A stretch of 64,000 nt of DNA from Thiomicrorhabdus sp. ZW0627. Its GTDB lineage: Bacteria; Pseudomonadota; Gammaproteobacteria; Thiomicrospirales; Thiomicrospiraceae. The notes under the pieces were generated by a model. The model made no database searches. It was not told the DNA's origin and was given only the letters and a program-made list of their open reading frames with translations. This document shows positions 27,654 to 36,059 of the stretch, one piece after another (the first letter of the stretch is position 1; each line of letters begins with the position of its first letter). Where the stretch lies: positions 305,028-369,027 of the forward strand of contig NZ_JARUQR010000001.1 of NCBI RefSeq assembly GCF_029767005.1, written 5' to 3'. The translations under genes and the position numbers were made by a program.

Positions 27654-28748
27654 ATGAAAAACGTCGATATTGAACATCCATCCGTCGTACCGGTCGAACA
27701 CTGGCACAAGCTGGATAACGGTTTGATTCAGTGCGACCTCTGCCCTAGGGAGTGCAAACTGCATGAAGGACAACGAGGCTTCTGCTTTGTACGAGGACGC
27801 AAAGAAGACAAAATGTGGCTGACCTCCTACGGCCGTTCAAGTGGTTTTTGCATAGACCCGATTGAGAAAAAACCTCTAAACCACTTCCTGCCGGGGTCCG
27901 CCGTACTCTCGTTTGGTACCGCAGGATGTAACTTGGCGTGTAAATTCTGTCAGAACTGGGACATGTCAAAAGCGCGCGATATGGATCGCTTGCTCGATCA
28001 GGCCGATCCGGAAGCTTTGGCGCTTGCAGCCAAAAAACACAACTGTGCGTCAGTCGCGTACACCTACAACGATCCGGTTATTTTTTACGAATATGCGATC
28101 GATACTGCCAAGGCCTGTCGTGAACACGGGATCAAAAACGTTGCCGTCACTGCAGGCTATATCAGTGAAGAGCCGCGTAAAGAATTCTTCAAATGGATGG
28201 ATGCCGCCAACATTGATCTTAAAGGATTTAACGATACCTTCTACGAGAAACTGACGGGAGCCAAACTTCAACCGGTACTGGATACAATCGAATACGTGGC
28301 CAATGAAACCGATTGCTGGCTGGAACTGACGACGCTGCTTATTCCCGGAGAAAACGACAAGCCGGAAGAGATACAGGCTATGAGCGAATGGATTATCCAG
28401 CACTGCGGTGATTCGGTACCATTGCATTTCACCGCCTACCATCCGGACTACCGGATGATGGACAATCCACCGACTCCAGCCTCCACTCTTGAGATGGCAC
28501 GGGATATAGCCATGAAGGCTGGCTTGAAGTATGTCTATACGGGAAACGTCATCCACCCTGAAGGACAGGCAACCTACTGCCCTGATTGCCATCAGAAGGT
28601 AATCGGGCGACAGTATTATGAAATCAATGAATGGCACCTTGAAAACGGCAAATGCGCCTATTGTCAAACACCTCTTGCAGGCGTTTTTGAAGATAAACCC
28701 GGAACTTGGGGCAATAAACGTCTACCTGTTCGCCTGAATAACGGCTAA
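27654..28748 (+). CDS. amrS: Radical SAM enzyme of the AmmeMemoRadiSam system
   Basis: 364-residue radical SAM protein related to pyruvate-formate-lyase activase. The [4Fe-4S]-SAM motif is GTAGCNLACKFCQNW (Cys92, Cys96, Cys99). An extra N-terminal cluster has Cys27, Cys30, Cys34 and Cys44 (CDLCPREC...GFC), and the C-terminus has a zinc-ribbon-like pair (CPDCHQK and CAYCQ). Established as the third member of the widespread, uncharacterised AmmeMemoRadiSam trio. Followed by a terminator-like stem at 28764-28789. Confidence 0.94.
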   Translation: MKNVDIEHPSVVPVEHWHKLDNGLIQCDLCPRECKLHEGQRGFCFVRGRKEDKMWLTSYGRSSGFCIDPIEKKPLNHFLPGSAVLSFGTAGCNLACKFCQNWDMSKARDMDRLLDQADPEALALAAKKHNCASVAYTYNDPVIFYEYAIDTAKACREHGIKNVAVTAGYISEEPRKEFFKWMDAANIDLKGFNDTFYEKLTGAKLQPVLDTIEYVANETDCWLELTTLLIPGENDKPEEIQAMSEWIIQHCGDSVPLHFTAYHPDYRMMDNPPTPASTLEMARDIAMKAGLKYVYTGNVIHPEGQATYCPDCHQKVIGRQYYEINEWHLENGKCAYCQTPLAGVFEDKPGTWGNKRLPVRLNNG

Positions 28749-28763
28749 ACACTTCTTCACTTT

Positions 28764-28789
28764 GACGCCCGTTTATTCATACGGGCGTC
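28764..28789 (+). terminator. Terminator-like hairpin downstream of amrS
   Basis: GACGCCCGT (28764-28772), an eight-base loop, ACGGGCGTC (28781-28789), perfect stem; only a pyrimidine-rich stretch (CCTCTCTATATTT) follows, so efficiency is uncertain. Confidence 0.65.
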
Positions 28790-29136
28790 CCTCTCTATAT
28801 TTGACGGCACAATAATTACAATGCAAAATGTGTTAGATTTTACATTAATCGACCACTCTTTCCGGGTATAAGATACCTTTTATATCCAACCTGTAACACA
28901 TTGTTTTAAAACAACTAATACAAATCAATATTGCAAAGAAAAACGATAATCAGAGGTGCTTCTTTTATTATCATCAACCCATCTTATCCATTCATAACCA
29001 ATGCTTATATTAGCGTATAAATATATTCAGTTTAAAACCGAAAGATTTCACCTGAACGGGTGAATGAATTGCAGAAACAGGGTTCTTACAATAGAAACCA
29101 AGTCAATTCAAAACCAATCACGAAGCGACTTGAACA
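28790..29136. other. AT-rich gene-free stretch ahead of the riboswitch
   Basis: No open frame with a credible start, no tRNA or repeat. It contains AT-rich promoter-like sequence (TATAAATATATTC near 29019) and a small hairpin TTCACC/GGTGAA (29047-29064) close to the riboswitch. It is presumably the promoter region for the riboswitch-DUF2202 transcript; no clear -35/-10 pair could be fixed. Confidence 0.5.
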
Positions 29137-29219
29137 TTATTTGTTGCGCCAAACTTGTTGCGAAGCAAGGACGGAAAGCCAAGGGTCTTATTCCTATAAG
29201 ATAGCCGGTTGCCAAATAA
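29137..29219 (+). promoter_or_regulatory. Cyclic-di-GMP-I (GEMM-I) riboswitch aptamer
   Basis: Closing stem TTATTTG (29137-29143) / CAAATAA (29213-29219). Inside are the family landmarks: CCAAAC, a P2 arm with a GCGA tetraloop (CTTG/CAAG), the core GGACGGAAAGCC, the P3 arm TCTTAT/ATAAGA, and GATAGCCGGTTGCC before the closing strand. These match the GEMM-I class that binds cyclic-di-GMP, in order and spacing. Some joining bases differ from the consensus (GCC rather than GGC before AAAC). Gene below: exported DUF2202 protein. Confidence 0.85.
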
Positions 29220-29248
29220 CTTACGGACTCATCGTCCGACCTTATTTG
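29213..29248 (+). promoter_or_regulatory. Putative riboswitch expression platform (alternative hairpin)
   Basis: CAAATAA (29213-29219), the 3' closing strand of the aptamer, is repeated in complement again as TTATTTG at 29242-29248, enclosing a CGGAC/GTCCG stem. So the strand can pair either upstream (aptamer closed) or downstream (aptamer open). The downstream form is followed by TCTTCCCTCATTTTTG, a weak U-rich run, suggesting regulated termination. Confidence 0.6.
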
Positions 29249-29367
29249 TGTCTCTTCCCTCATTTTTGTGCCTTCAATTTTAAAACGTCAATTTTGCTTT
29301 ATCACAGCCTGCTCTGCTTCTCTTATGGTTCGGGCTGCTATTTCGACATTAAAAAGGAAGGTTTATT

Positions 29368-29997
29368 ATGAAACACATCATCTTGAAAACGACTGTATTA
29401 TCTTTAGCGCTTTTAGCAGGAAATTCAGCGGCGTATGCGGCTGGCGGCAAGTGGAATCAAAGCAGTCAGACCACAACCACAGAAACCGTGTCACAACTCA
29501 CTACTTTTGAAACCACCAGCTTGCAATACATGCGTGAAGAGGAAAAATTAGCGCGCGATGTCTATTTATCATTATATAACCGTTGGGGTGTGCCGATTTT
29601 CAACAACATTGCCAGCTCTGAACAGACTCATACAGATACCATTGCAGGCCTGCTGGAAAAATACAACATCGAAGACCCGGTGACCTCGGACGAAATCGGT
29701 GCTTTCACCAACCCGGCCTTCACGGAATTATTTAATCTTCTGGTTGAAACCGGTTCTCAAAGCTACGAAGCCGCCTTGATGGTCGGTGCTGAAATTGAAG
29801 AATTGGACATCGCCGACATCAGCGAACAGTTGAATGTCATCAAGAAGCGCGATATCACCCAGGTTTACGGTAACTTGCTGGAAGGTTCCGCGAACCATTT
29901 GAGAAGCTTTTATGACCTGATTGTACAAGGCGGATTCGAATACACACCTTCCCATATCAGTCAGGAAGAATTTGACGACATCATCGCCGGCGAATAA
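29368..29997 (+). CDS. Exported DUF2202 (ferritin-like) protein
   Basis: 209 residues with a clear Sec signal (MKHIILKTTVLSLALLAGNS, then AAYAA) and a mature DUF2202 domain: LQYMREEEKLARDVYLSLYN, SSEQTHTDTIAGLLEKYNIE, ALMVGAEIEELDIADI, LEGSANHLRSFYDLI. The Glu/His pairs (REEEK, EQTH, EIEE, NHLRS) are spaced like a ferritin-type di-iron site. Known members are of unknown function. AAGGAAGG precedes the ATG at good spacing. It lies 150 nt below a cyclic-di-GMP-type riboswitch, so its level is probably tied to that messenger. Confidence 0.88.
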   Translation: MKHIILKTTVLSLALLAGNSAAYAAGGKWNQSSQTTTTETVSQLTTFETTSLQYMREEEKLARDVYLSLYNRWGVPIFNNIASSEQTHTDTIAGLLEKYNIEDPVTSDEIGAFTNPAFTELFNLLVETGSQSYEAALMVGAEIEELDIADISEQLNVIKKRDITQVYGNLLEGSANHLRSFYDLIVQGGFEYTPSHISQEEFDDIIAGE

Positions 29998-30055
29998 TCA
30001 AACGTTCATTTACGGGGTTGGCACCCACCAACTCCTCCTATCGCTTTCTTCAAAA

Positions 30056-30073
30056 AGCTGACCTAAGTCAGCT
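30056..30073 (-). terminator. Terminator overlapping the stop of the binding-protein gene
   Basis: AGCTGAC (30056-30062) / GTCAGCT (30067-30073) stem; on the minus strand TTTTTGAAG follows. The TGA stop codon of the gene at 30068 is inside the stem. Confidence 0.8.
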
Positions 30074-31591
30074 TAACATCTTCCGTACTTTCAGCAGACC
30101 GTCTAGTCGTCCATCGGAATAAAGTTCATAACCGGCCACATTTGCACGTGACACCGCATACTGGTCTTCATACCATAACGGCAATGCTGCCAAATCGTCC
30201 TGTAAATGCCTTTGCAGTTGCTGATAGGTTTGCGCCTGTGCTTCCAAACTCTGTTGAGTTGCTGCTTTACGAATCAAACGATCCGCTTCAGGATCCCGAT
30301 AACGTCCTCGGTTGGCGCCCTTTGGCGGCACCGCTTCGCTATCGAAAACATACTGAAAGATATCGGGACTTTTAACACCGACCCAGGCCAAACTGTAAAG
30401 CTGAAAACGACCTTGTTTAATATCACTGTAAAACGTCCCCCAGTCGTAACTCTGAATTTTCAGTTGAATCCCGATTTTTTTGAGTTGAGACTGATAAATA
30501 GTCGCTAGGCGAATTCTTGTTGGGTCGTTGGAGGTTTTATAACTCAATTCGATCATCCCATTTGAATTGAGCAGGCCTGTTGAGATTTTCACCTGTTTCA
30601 GTAACGCTTTCGCTCTTTCAGGATCATAGTCGAAACCGTGAATATCCTTCACACCACACCAGTGTTCGGGAACCAGCAAACCGCCTGCAAGACGAGCATG
30701 GCCATTAAATAAAGCATCAATCACTGCTTGGCGATCAATCCCCATCGCAATCGCCTGCCGTAAGGCTTTCTGTGCCAGCAATTCGTCTTCGAAATTGAAA
30801 CCGACGTAACCGAAATTGGTACCGTTGTGCCAATCAACCTGCAATTCAGGCTGTTTCTGGCAATACCCGACCAATTCAGGCGACAGGTCGTTCTGCACAA
30901 TATCCAACTCGCCCTTTATCAATTTCAAAACTCTAACGGTCGCGTCTTTGACCGGAACAAATTCCAACAAAACGTTATCACTACGCTGCAACACAAGTTT
31001 CTGTTCGTTCATGGATATGAAACGGCAAGGACCGGAACCGACCGGCTCTTCATGAAAAGCATGCCCTTTTTCTATCAAGGATTTGGGCAAAACACCAATT
31101 ACCAAACGTCCTACAAACAAAGGATCGGGTTCGTTAAGAATGAAATCGACCTGGTTTGAATTATGCGCTGTGACTTCTTTGATAACTTTCAAAGAGCCTC
31201 TGTGAGCGGAACCGAAATTCGGGTCTAGAACACTGCGATAAGTTGCGACAACATCCTCTGCATTCAACTGTTCGCCATTATGAAAACGGCTTGGAGTCAA
31301 CGTGAAGCGGTAATGAGTCGGACTGAGTTGCTGCCAATCCGCCAGATCGGCCCTGGGTTGAAAATGGGCGTCGAAATCAATCAGTTGACGATAGATCAAA
31401 CGATTAATACGGCTGGACAACGCATCAGTCGCCTTGCGTGGATCAAGCATTCTCACACGAGTATTGACGCCCATCCGTATAAGTCGGGTCGATTCTGAAT
31501 TATTGCAACCGCTTAATAAGGGAAGGATACTGGTTGCAGATGCCGCCAGCCCTAACTTAAACAAATTTCTTCTAATAAAACGTGTCTTCAT
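30068..31591 (-). CDS. Periplasmic peptide-type substrate-binding lipoprotein (SBP family 5)
   Basis: 507-residue solute-binding protein of an oligopeptide/dipeptide ABC importer. N-terminus has RRNLFK, close to a twin-arginine motif, and a lipobox LLSGC with Cys29, so it is exported and lipidated. Family blocks: LDPRKATDALSSRI, TLTPSRFHNGEQLNAEDVVA, ALRQAIAMGIDRQAVIDAL and YDPERAKALLKQV. No permease or ATPase gene is next to it; the only permeases seen are at 18283-20009, about 10 kb away. Substrate unknown. Confidence 0.92.
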   Translation of the reverse strand: MKTRFIRRNLFKLGLAASATSILPLLSGCNNSESTRLIRMGVNTRVRMLDPRKATDALSSRINRLIYRQLIDFDAHFQPRADLADWQQLSPTHYRFTLTPSRFHNGEQLNAEDVVATYRSVLDPNFGSAHRGSLKVIKEVTAHNSNQVDFILNEPDPLFVGRLVIGVLPKSLIEKGHAFHEEPVGSGPCRFISMNEQKLVLQRSDNVLLEFVPVKDATVRVLKLIKGELDIVQNDLSPELVGYCQKQPELQVDWHNGTNFGYVGFNFEDELLAQKALRQAIAMGIDRQAVIDALFNGHARLAGGLLVPEHWCGVKDIHGFDYDPERAKALLKQVKISTGLLNSNGMIELSYKTSNDPTRIRLATIYQSQLKKIGIQLKIQSYDWGTFYSDIKQGRFQLYSLAWVGVKSPDIFQYVFDSEAVPPKGANRGRYRDPEADRLIRKAATQQSLEAQAQTYQQLQRHLQDDLAALPLWYEDQYAVSRANVAGYELYSDGRLDGLLKVRKMLS

Positions 31592-31633
31592 CTAACCCTT
31601 ATTTACAAATCCGGTTACTTGTTTTGAAACGGC

Positions 31634-32974
31634 TTAATTGGTTTCTGTCAGCAGAGCGTCATAAACCGCTAGGTCGTCCGCCTGAAGGTCACCGACAGTT
31701 GCTTCAAGGTTAAGACGATTTAGTACCTGAGTATGTAAAGCTTCAACGAGGTTACGTCTGGCACTGTAATAATTCGATCGTGCCGTCAACACTTCCAGAA
31801 GACTCTTCAATCCGACCTTATAACCCTCTTCTGCCGCTTCCAAGAACGCTTTATTGGATTTAACCGCTTCACGTAGCGCCGCAACCAGACTCGTGCCTCT
31901 TTCAACACTTCTCACCTGAATTCTTGCATTCAGACGAGCTTGCTCACGACTATCTCTCAAACCTTCGAACGAAGACTGGTACAGGTATCTGGCCTGGGTG
32001 ACCTGAGAAGAGGTCGCGCCACCTGAATAAAGCGGTAACGTGACACTGACCCCAATACTGGTACTGGTCCGGTCGGTATAACTGTTATTGAAATTAGTAT
32101 TAAAATTAGAGTATTCGTTGTTTGACATGCTGGCCTGCAATCCGGCGCTGAACCAGTGGCCCGATTTCTGCACCTCGATCTCCTCGGCAGCACCCTCGGC
32201 CTGTGCCTCAAACTGCTTGACCGTCAGGTTATCGCGTTGGGCTTTATTTTCCCAGGTAGCGATATCAAGCGATTCACTCGGCAAAGAAACCTGTAGCGCC
32301 AACACCTTCAAGTGCTCAACCGGTTTCCCCGTCAGCTTCATCAATTCCTCATAAGCCACATCCAACGCGTTTTCAGCACTGATCCGGTTGGATTTTGACA
32401 AGTCATAACTGGATTTTGCCTGGAGTACGTCGGTACGACTTGCCAAACCGACTTCCGCCGATGCTTTAGCACGTTCCCATTGGGTTTTATCCGCCTCTTC
32501 CTGAGCTTTGGAAAGTTTAACGTCTTCCTGAGCAAGCAACACCTTGAAATAAGCATCCGATACACGAACGATCAGATCTTGCTCGGAAGCCTTGATGACG
32601 AATTCGGCTTGCTCCAGTGTATATTTTGACTGTGCATAACGCGCCCATGAAGCATGGTTGTACAGAGATTGATTCAACGTCAAAGACAAGCTACGTACAT
32701 CAACATCACCAGCGCCGGCCGGCAAGTCGGTTTCGTTTCTGGAATAAGAACCATCCGCTTGAATCTGCGGCAATAAAGCGGCACGTGCAGTGGTCACGAC
32801 CTGTTTATTCGCCTGATAGGTTGCACGCTGTTGGGCAAGCGTCGCATCATGTAAGACGGCCATCTGATAAACGTCGAGCAAACCGGCACTTTGCGCAGCC
32901 TGAACCGGAACGGCCATTGCGCATAACAGAGTGGCCGGAACGAATTTACGCCAAGGAAAACTACAGTTTTTCAT
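31634..32974 (-). CDS. TolC-family outer-membrane channel
   Basis: 446-residue outer-membrane efflux/secretion duct. Cleavable signal ATLLCAMAVPVQAAQ, then the two repeats typical of TolC: AALLPQIQADGSYSRNETD, LSLTLNQSLYNHASWARYAQ and, in the second half, VSVTLPLYSGGATSSQVTQA. Start is ATG 32974 with GGAG upstream; it overlaps the CYTH stop by 14 bases, so the two are linked. It may serve the YbhGFSR-like exporter, which has no outer-membrane gene of its own nearby, but that is inference. Confidence 0.93.
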   Translation of the reverse strand: MKNCSFPWRKFVPATLLCAMAVPVQAAQSAGLLDVYQMAVLHDATLAQQRATYQANKQVVTTARAALLPQIQADGSYSRNETDLPAGAGDVDVRSLSLTLNQSLYNHASWARYAQSKYTLEQAEFVIKASEQDLIVRVSDAYFKVLLAQEDVKLSKAQEEADKTQWERAKASAEVGLASRTDVLQAKSSYDLSKSNRISAENALDVAYEELMKLTGKPVEHLKVLALQVSLPSESLDIATWENKAQRDNLTVKQFEAQAEGAAEEIEVQKSGHWFSAGLQASMSNNEYSNFNTNFNNSYTDRTSTSIGVSVTLPLYSGGATSSQVTQARYLYQSSFEGLRDSREQARLNARIQVRSVERGTSLVAALREAVKSNKAFLEAAEEGYKVGLKSLLEVLTARSNYYSARRNLVEALHTQVLNRLNLEATVGDLQADDLAVYDALLTETN

Positions 32975-33458
32975 CTTCACTCCAATCCTTAAACGGATAC
33001 TTACTTAAGCTGATGTTATAGAAACGAACTTCGTCTGTCACCTCTTGTCCGGCCCAATCAGGCATTTCCACCACATCGTCTTCGGACTCCATCTCAACTT
33101 CGGCTACCACCAAACCGGCGTTATCGCCTAGAAACTCGTCAATCTCCCAGGTGTGATTACCGTATTTGACGAGATAACGGACCTTTTCGATTACAGGCCC
33201 GACCGTCAAGGTCGCCAGCATTTTTTTAGCGTCTTCAACCGGAATCGAAAATTCGTACTCATCACGACTCAAGCCGATTTCCAAACTTTTGATGTTCATA
33301 TTGGCCTCGTTACCTTCCAGACGTACCCGTACCGAACTTTTGGCGGTTTTGTCCGAAATATCATTCAGGTAACCCTGTGCGAAATGGGTTTCCTGAAAGG
33401 CTAGCTTTTTCCAATCTGAATTCTTCAATAAAAACTTACGTTCAATTTCTCTTGCCAT
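32961..33458 (-). CDS. CYTH-domain protein
   Basis: 165-residue triphosphate-tunnel enzyme fold. Start MAREIERKFLLKN contains the EXEXK-type motif (EIERK) that binds metal and triphosphate; charged strands follow (SVRVRLEGNEANMNIKSLE; EVRFYNISLSKYP). Family members are triphosphatases or adenylate cyclases; short proteins like this are usually inorganic triphosphatases. Its 3' end overlaps the tolC-like start, and cysM lies just upstream on the same strand, 17 bases away. Confidence 0.9.
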   Translation of the reverse strand: MAREIERKFLLKNSDWKKLAFQETHFAQGYLNDISDKTAKSSVRVRLEGNEANMNIKSLEIGLSRDEYEFSIPVEDAKKMLATLTVGPVIEKVRYLVKYGNHTWEIDEFLGDNAGLVVAEVEMESEDDVVEMPDWAGQEVTDEVRFYNISLSKYPFKDWSEDEKL

Positions 33459-33475
33459 GGGGTTCCAATACCAAA

Positions 33476-34366
33476 TTAACCATATACGCCGGTAGACAGA
33501 TAACGATCACCACGATCGCAGACAATAGTCACAATAACAGCATTCTCAGTTTCTTCCGCTACCTGTAGGGCGGCCGCCAAGGCGCCACCGGAAGAAACCC
33601 CACCGAAAATCCCTTCCACCTTAGCCAAGTCACGCATAGTCTGTTCGGCTTTCTGCTGGGACATATCGATGATGCGGTCAACGCGTGTCGATTCGTAGAT
33701 TGCGGGCATGTATTCAGCAGGCCAACGACGGATTCCAGGAATGGAAGCACCGTCTTCTGGCTGGACACCAACAATCTGAACATCCTGATTCTGTTCTTTC
33801 AAATACATTGAGGTTCCCATGATTGTGCCTGTTGTTCCCATCGCACTGACAAAATGGGTGACACTTCCCTTAGTGTCATTCCAGATTTCAGGGCCGGTAG
33901 TAAGGTAGTGGGACAATGGATTGTCTGGATTGGCAAACTGATCCAATACAATCCCTTCACCGCGTTGCTGCATAGAGGTTGCAAGATCTCTTGCACCTTC
34001 CATACCCTCTTCTTGGGTAACGGTGATCAACTCGGCACCGTAGGCCGCCATAGAAGCCTTTCGTTCCATGCTCATGTTATCGGGCATGATCAACTTCATC
34101 TTATAGCCCATCAACGCCGCTGCCATAGCCAGGGCGATGCCCGTATTACCGCTGGTTGCTTCGATCAAAGTGTCACCGGGTTTAATTTCACCGCGCAACT
34201 CAGCCTGTTTAATCATGTTGATTGCCGGACGGTCTTTAACCGAACCGGCCGGATTATTACCTTCCAGCTTGGCCAAAACCACACTGTTGGTTTTAGGATT
34301 CACCATGCGCTTCAACTGCACCAGAGGCGTGTTACCGACAAAATCCATTAAACTCTTATACTGCAT
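33476..34366 (-). CDS. cysM: Cysteine synthase B (O-acetylserine sulfhydrylase)
   Basis: PLP enzyme forming cysteine from O-acetylserine and sulfide or thiosulfate. 296 residues, with the PLP-lysine motif LEGNNPAGSVKDRPAINMI (Lys in SVKDR), TSGNTGIALAMAAALMGYKM, and phosphate loop GTTGTIMGTS. The shorter length and PAGSVKDRPA type are those of CysM rather than CysK; CysM can use thiosulfate. First gene of the cysM-CYTH-tolC set. Confidence 0.95.
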   Translation of the reverse strand: MQYKSLMDFVGNTPLVQLKRMVNPKTNSVVLAKLEGNNPAGSVKDRPAINMIKQAELRGEIKPGDTLIEATSGNTGIALAMAAALMGYKMKLIMPDNMSMERKASMAAYGAELITVTQEEGMEGARDLATSMQQRGEGIVLDQFANPDNPLSHYLTTGPEIWNDTKGSVTHFVSAMGTTGTIMGTSMYLKEQNQDVQIVGVQPEDGASIPGIRRWPAEYMPAIYESTRVDRIIDMSQQKAEQTMRDLAKVEGIFGGVSSGGALAAALQVAEETENAVIVTIVCDRGDRYLSTGVYG

Positions 34367-34517
34367 CTACCTTTTCCATCTCTGTAGCCGAACGCCCACG
34401 CAGGTCTGATCGGCTTTCGTCTGAATTACAATGGGATTTATTATGACATTCATTAACATTTCAAACAGCAGTTTCTGCGCTTTTGATTGCGGTTATTTAA
34501 ACCTTTCAAATACGAAG

Positions 34518-35378
34518 TCATTTCAACAGGTAACCGTCTAAACGTTTATACCATCCTTTTAGCCAGCGTGATTCGTTGCGTTCCTTTGGCGCTAACTGTG
34601 TCCGTAAAAGAAGGCGTTGTTTAGCACTCTCCACAAACAATTCAAGTCTGGCTTGATTGCTGCCAGGCATATTTTGAGGCGACGGCAACTGTCTCAAAAC
34701 CGACACGAGCCCCCATGTCTCACCTTGATACTGCTCCTTAGGGTTGGAACCTATCCCTTTGAAATTAAAGTAATCGATAACTGAAAACAATCCTTCTCTG
34801 AAAGCCATCATGACAGCCAATTTGCTTTCCAGTTCTTGTCGCTCTTCAAATGACAAGCGTGCTGTTTCTTCTTTCCAGCGCGCTTTAAAAGCTGAAACAA
34901 TAAACTCGGCCTGTTGAGTTTTGGTTTCCGACAACCACTCACGTAGCGAGTTTAATTCCGGTTCCGACCAGGCCTGTTCAAATTCTTTTTTGGAGTTCCA
35001 TGGTGCGTCAAACGGATCCAATCTATGAAGCCATACTGGCGGTGAATGGGATTTAGAGACAAACTGAACCAATAATGGAAAGGTTTCGGTATACGGTGGC
35101 GTGACTTCCTTGGGAAACCAGATGAAATGCCCGATACCAAATGAGGGAAATTCCTCACCCTCTCCCCAATGAGTTAGGTATTTAGACTGACCTGCGCATT
35201 CGTTTTGATAAATGCGCGACCCAATCCAGGCGTAATCATTCTGAGTCAGGAAGTTCAGTGAAGACGTCGAATGCAACGGTTGGTCAGCAGCCTCCAGAGC
35301 CATGGCCGTAGAAGCATGCAAAAAGATTACCGCACTCAGGACAGAAAGAACGGTTTTGTTATGAATCGACTTCAACAT
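34518..35378 (-). CDS. Exported protein of unknown function, lysozyme-like features
   Basis: 286 residues with a Sec signal (SVLSAVIFLHASTAMALEA). The mature part has IYQNECAGQSKYLTHWGEGE, then EEFPSFGIGHFIWFPK, then an all-helical tail with W and E residues. The glutamate in NECAG, and the GIGHF segment, resemble goose-type or other lysozyme-fold glycosidases, but I can name no family. It follows the GST gene by 15 bases and is probably co-transcribed with it. Confidence 0.75.
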   Translation of the reverse strand: MLKSIHNKTVLSVLSAVIFLHASTAMALEAADQPLHSTSSLNFLTQNDYAWIGSRIYQNECAGQSKYLTHWGEGEEFPSFGIGHFIWFPKEVTPPYTETFPLLVQFVSKSHSPPVWLHRLDPFDAPWNSKKEFEQAWSEPELNSLREWLSETKTQQAEFIVSAFKARWKEETARLSFEERQELESKLAVMMAFREGLFSVIDYFNFKGIGSNPKEQYQGETWGLVSVLRQLPSPQNMPGSNQARLELFVESAKQRLLLRTQLAPKERNESRWLKGWYKRLDGYLLK

Positions 35379-35393
35379 TCAAGAATCATCAGG

Positions 35394-36059
35394 TTAATCA
35401 CACAGTCTGGATGCGAATACACCGTCCATGTTCTTGATCATTCCGCAGTACATTTGCGGCACCTCTTCAACAACCGACTGCTTGACAAAGTCCAGTTTCA
35501 AAAGACTGTCTGACCATTTGGTAAGTTTAGGAGTATGTTCCAAAAGGTCAAGACCGCTCAGGTTCTTAATGAAATCAATCCGCATGAACATCGGTGCATA
35601 GGCAGCGTCGATCATATTGAATGCCTCACCGTTAAAAAAATTCCCGCCGGAATGGACCGCTTCCAGCTGCGCAAGTTTATGCTCGATCATTTTTTGTTTC
35701 TCGGCCATGACTTCACCGTCTTTTGACGTGATCATTGCATGCATGGCAAACAGGATGTCGTTACCGAAACTGATCCAGGCGCGGTTTTTTGCTTTGATTA
35801 GCGGATCTTCAGGCTGAAGGCTCGGCGGTGTGATTTCATCCACATATTCCTGAATAACGGCGGATTCAAATAATACTTCGTCTCCAACTTTTAGTACTGG
35901 AACCTGTCCCAAAGGGGAAATGGCTTCAAACCATTCTGGGGGATTATTGAGATCGATGTAGGTAATATCAAAATCGACATTTTTCTGCTTCAATACGATT
36001 ACAGCTCTTTGAACAAAAGGACAGAGCTTGAAGCTGATCAATTCTAATTTAGGCGTCAT
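35394..36059 (-). CDS. Glutathione S-transferase family protein
   Basis: 221 residues from the ATG at 36059, which follows AAAGGAG; the frame stays open 18 codons further but without such a site. N-terminal thioredoxin-like half with CPFVQRAVIVLKQKNVDF (Cys-Pro-Phe active site of omega/beta-like GSTs), SPLGQVPVL and ESAVIQEYVDE (glutathione-binding SAV motif), then the helical C-terminal half ending in YCGMIKNMDGVF. Substrate unknown. Confidence 0.92.
   Translation of the reverse strand: MTPKLELISFKLCPFVQRAVIVLKQKNVDFDITYIDLNNPPEWFEAISPLGQVPVLKVGDEVLFESAVIQEYVDEITPPSLQPEDPLIKAKNRAWISFGNDILFAMHAMITSKDGEVMAEKQKMIEHKLAQLEAVHSGGNFFNGEAFNMIDAAYAPMFMRIDFIKNLSGLDLLEHTPKLTKWSDSLLKLDFVKQSVVEEVPQMYCGMIKNMDGVFASRLCD

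Noticed and set aside
28050-28667. Minus-strand 205-codon frame inside amrS
   Set aside because: Shadow of the radical SAM gene; covers its conserved coding region.
28941-28974. GATAAT/ATTATC inverted repeat ahead of the riboswitch as a regulator site
   Set aside because: Six-base arms with a long AT-rich gap; expected by chance in such AT-rich sequence.
29060-29371. Small open frame covering the riboswitch region
   Set aside because: The same bases fold into a conserved RNA aptamer, and the frame has no ribosome site or recognised product.
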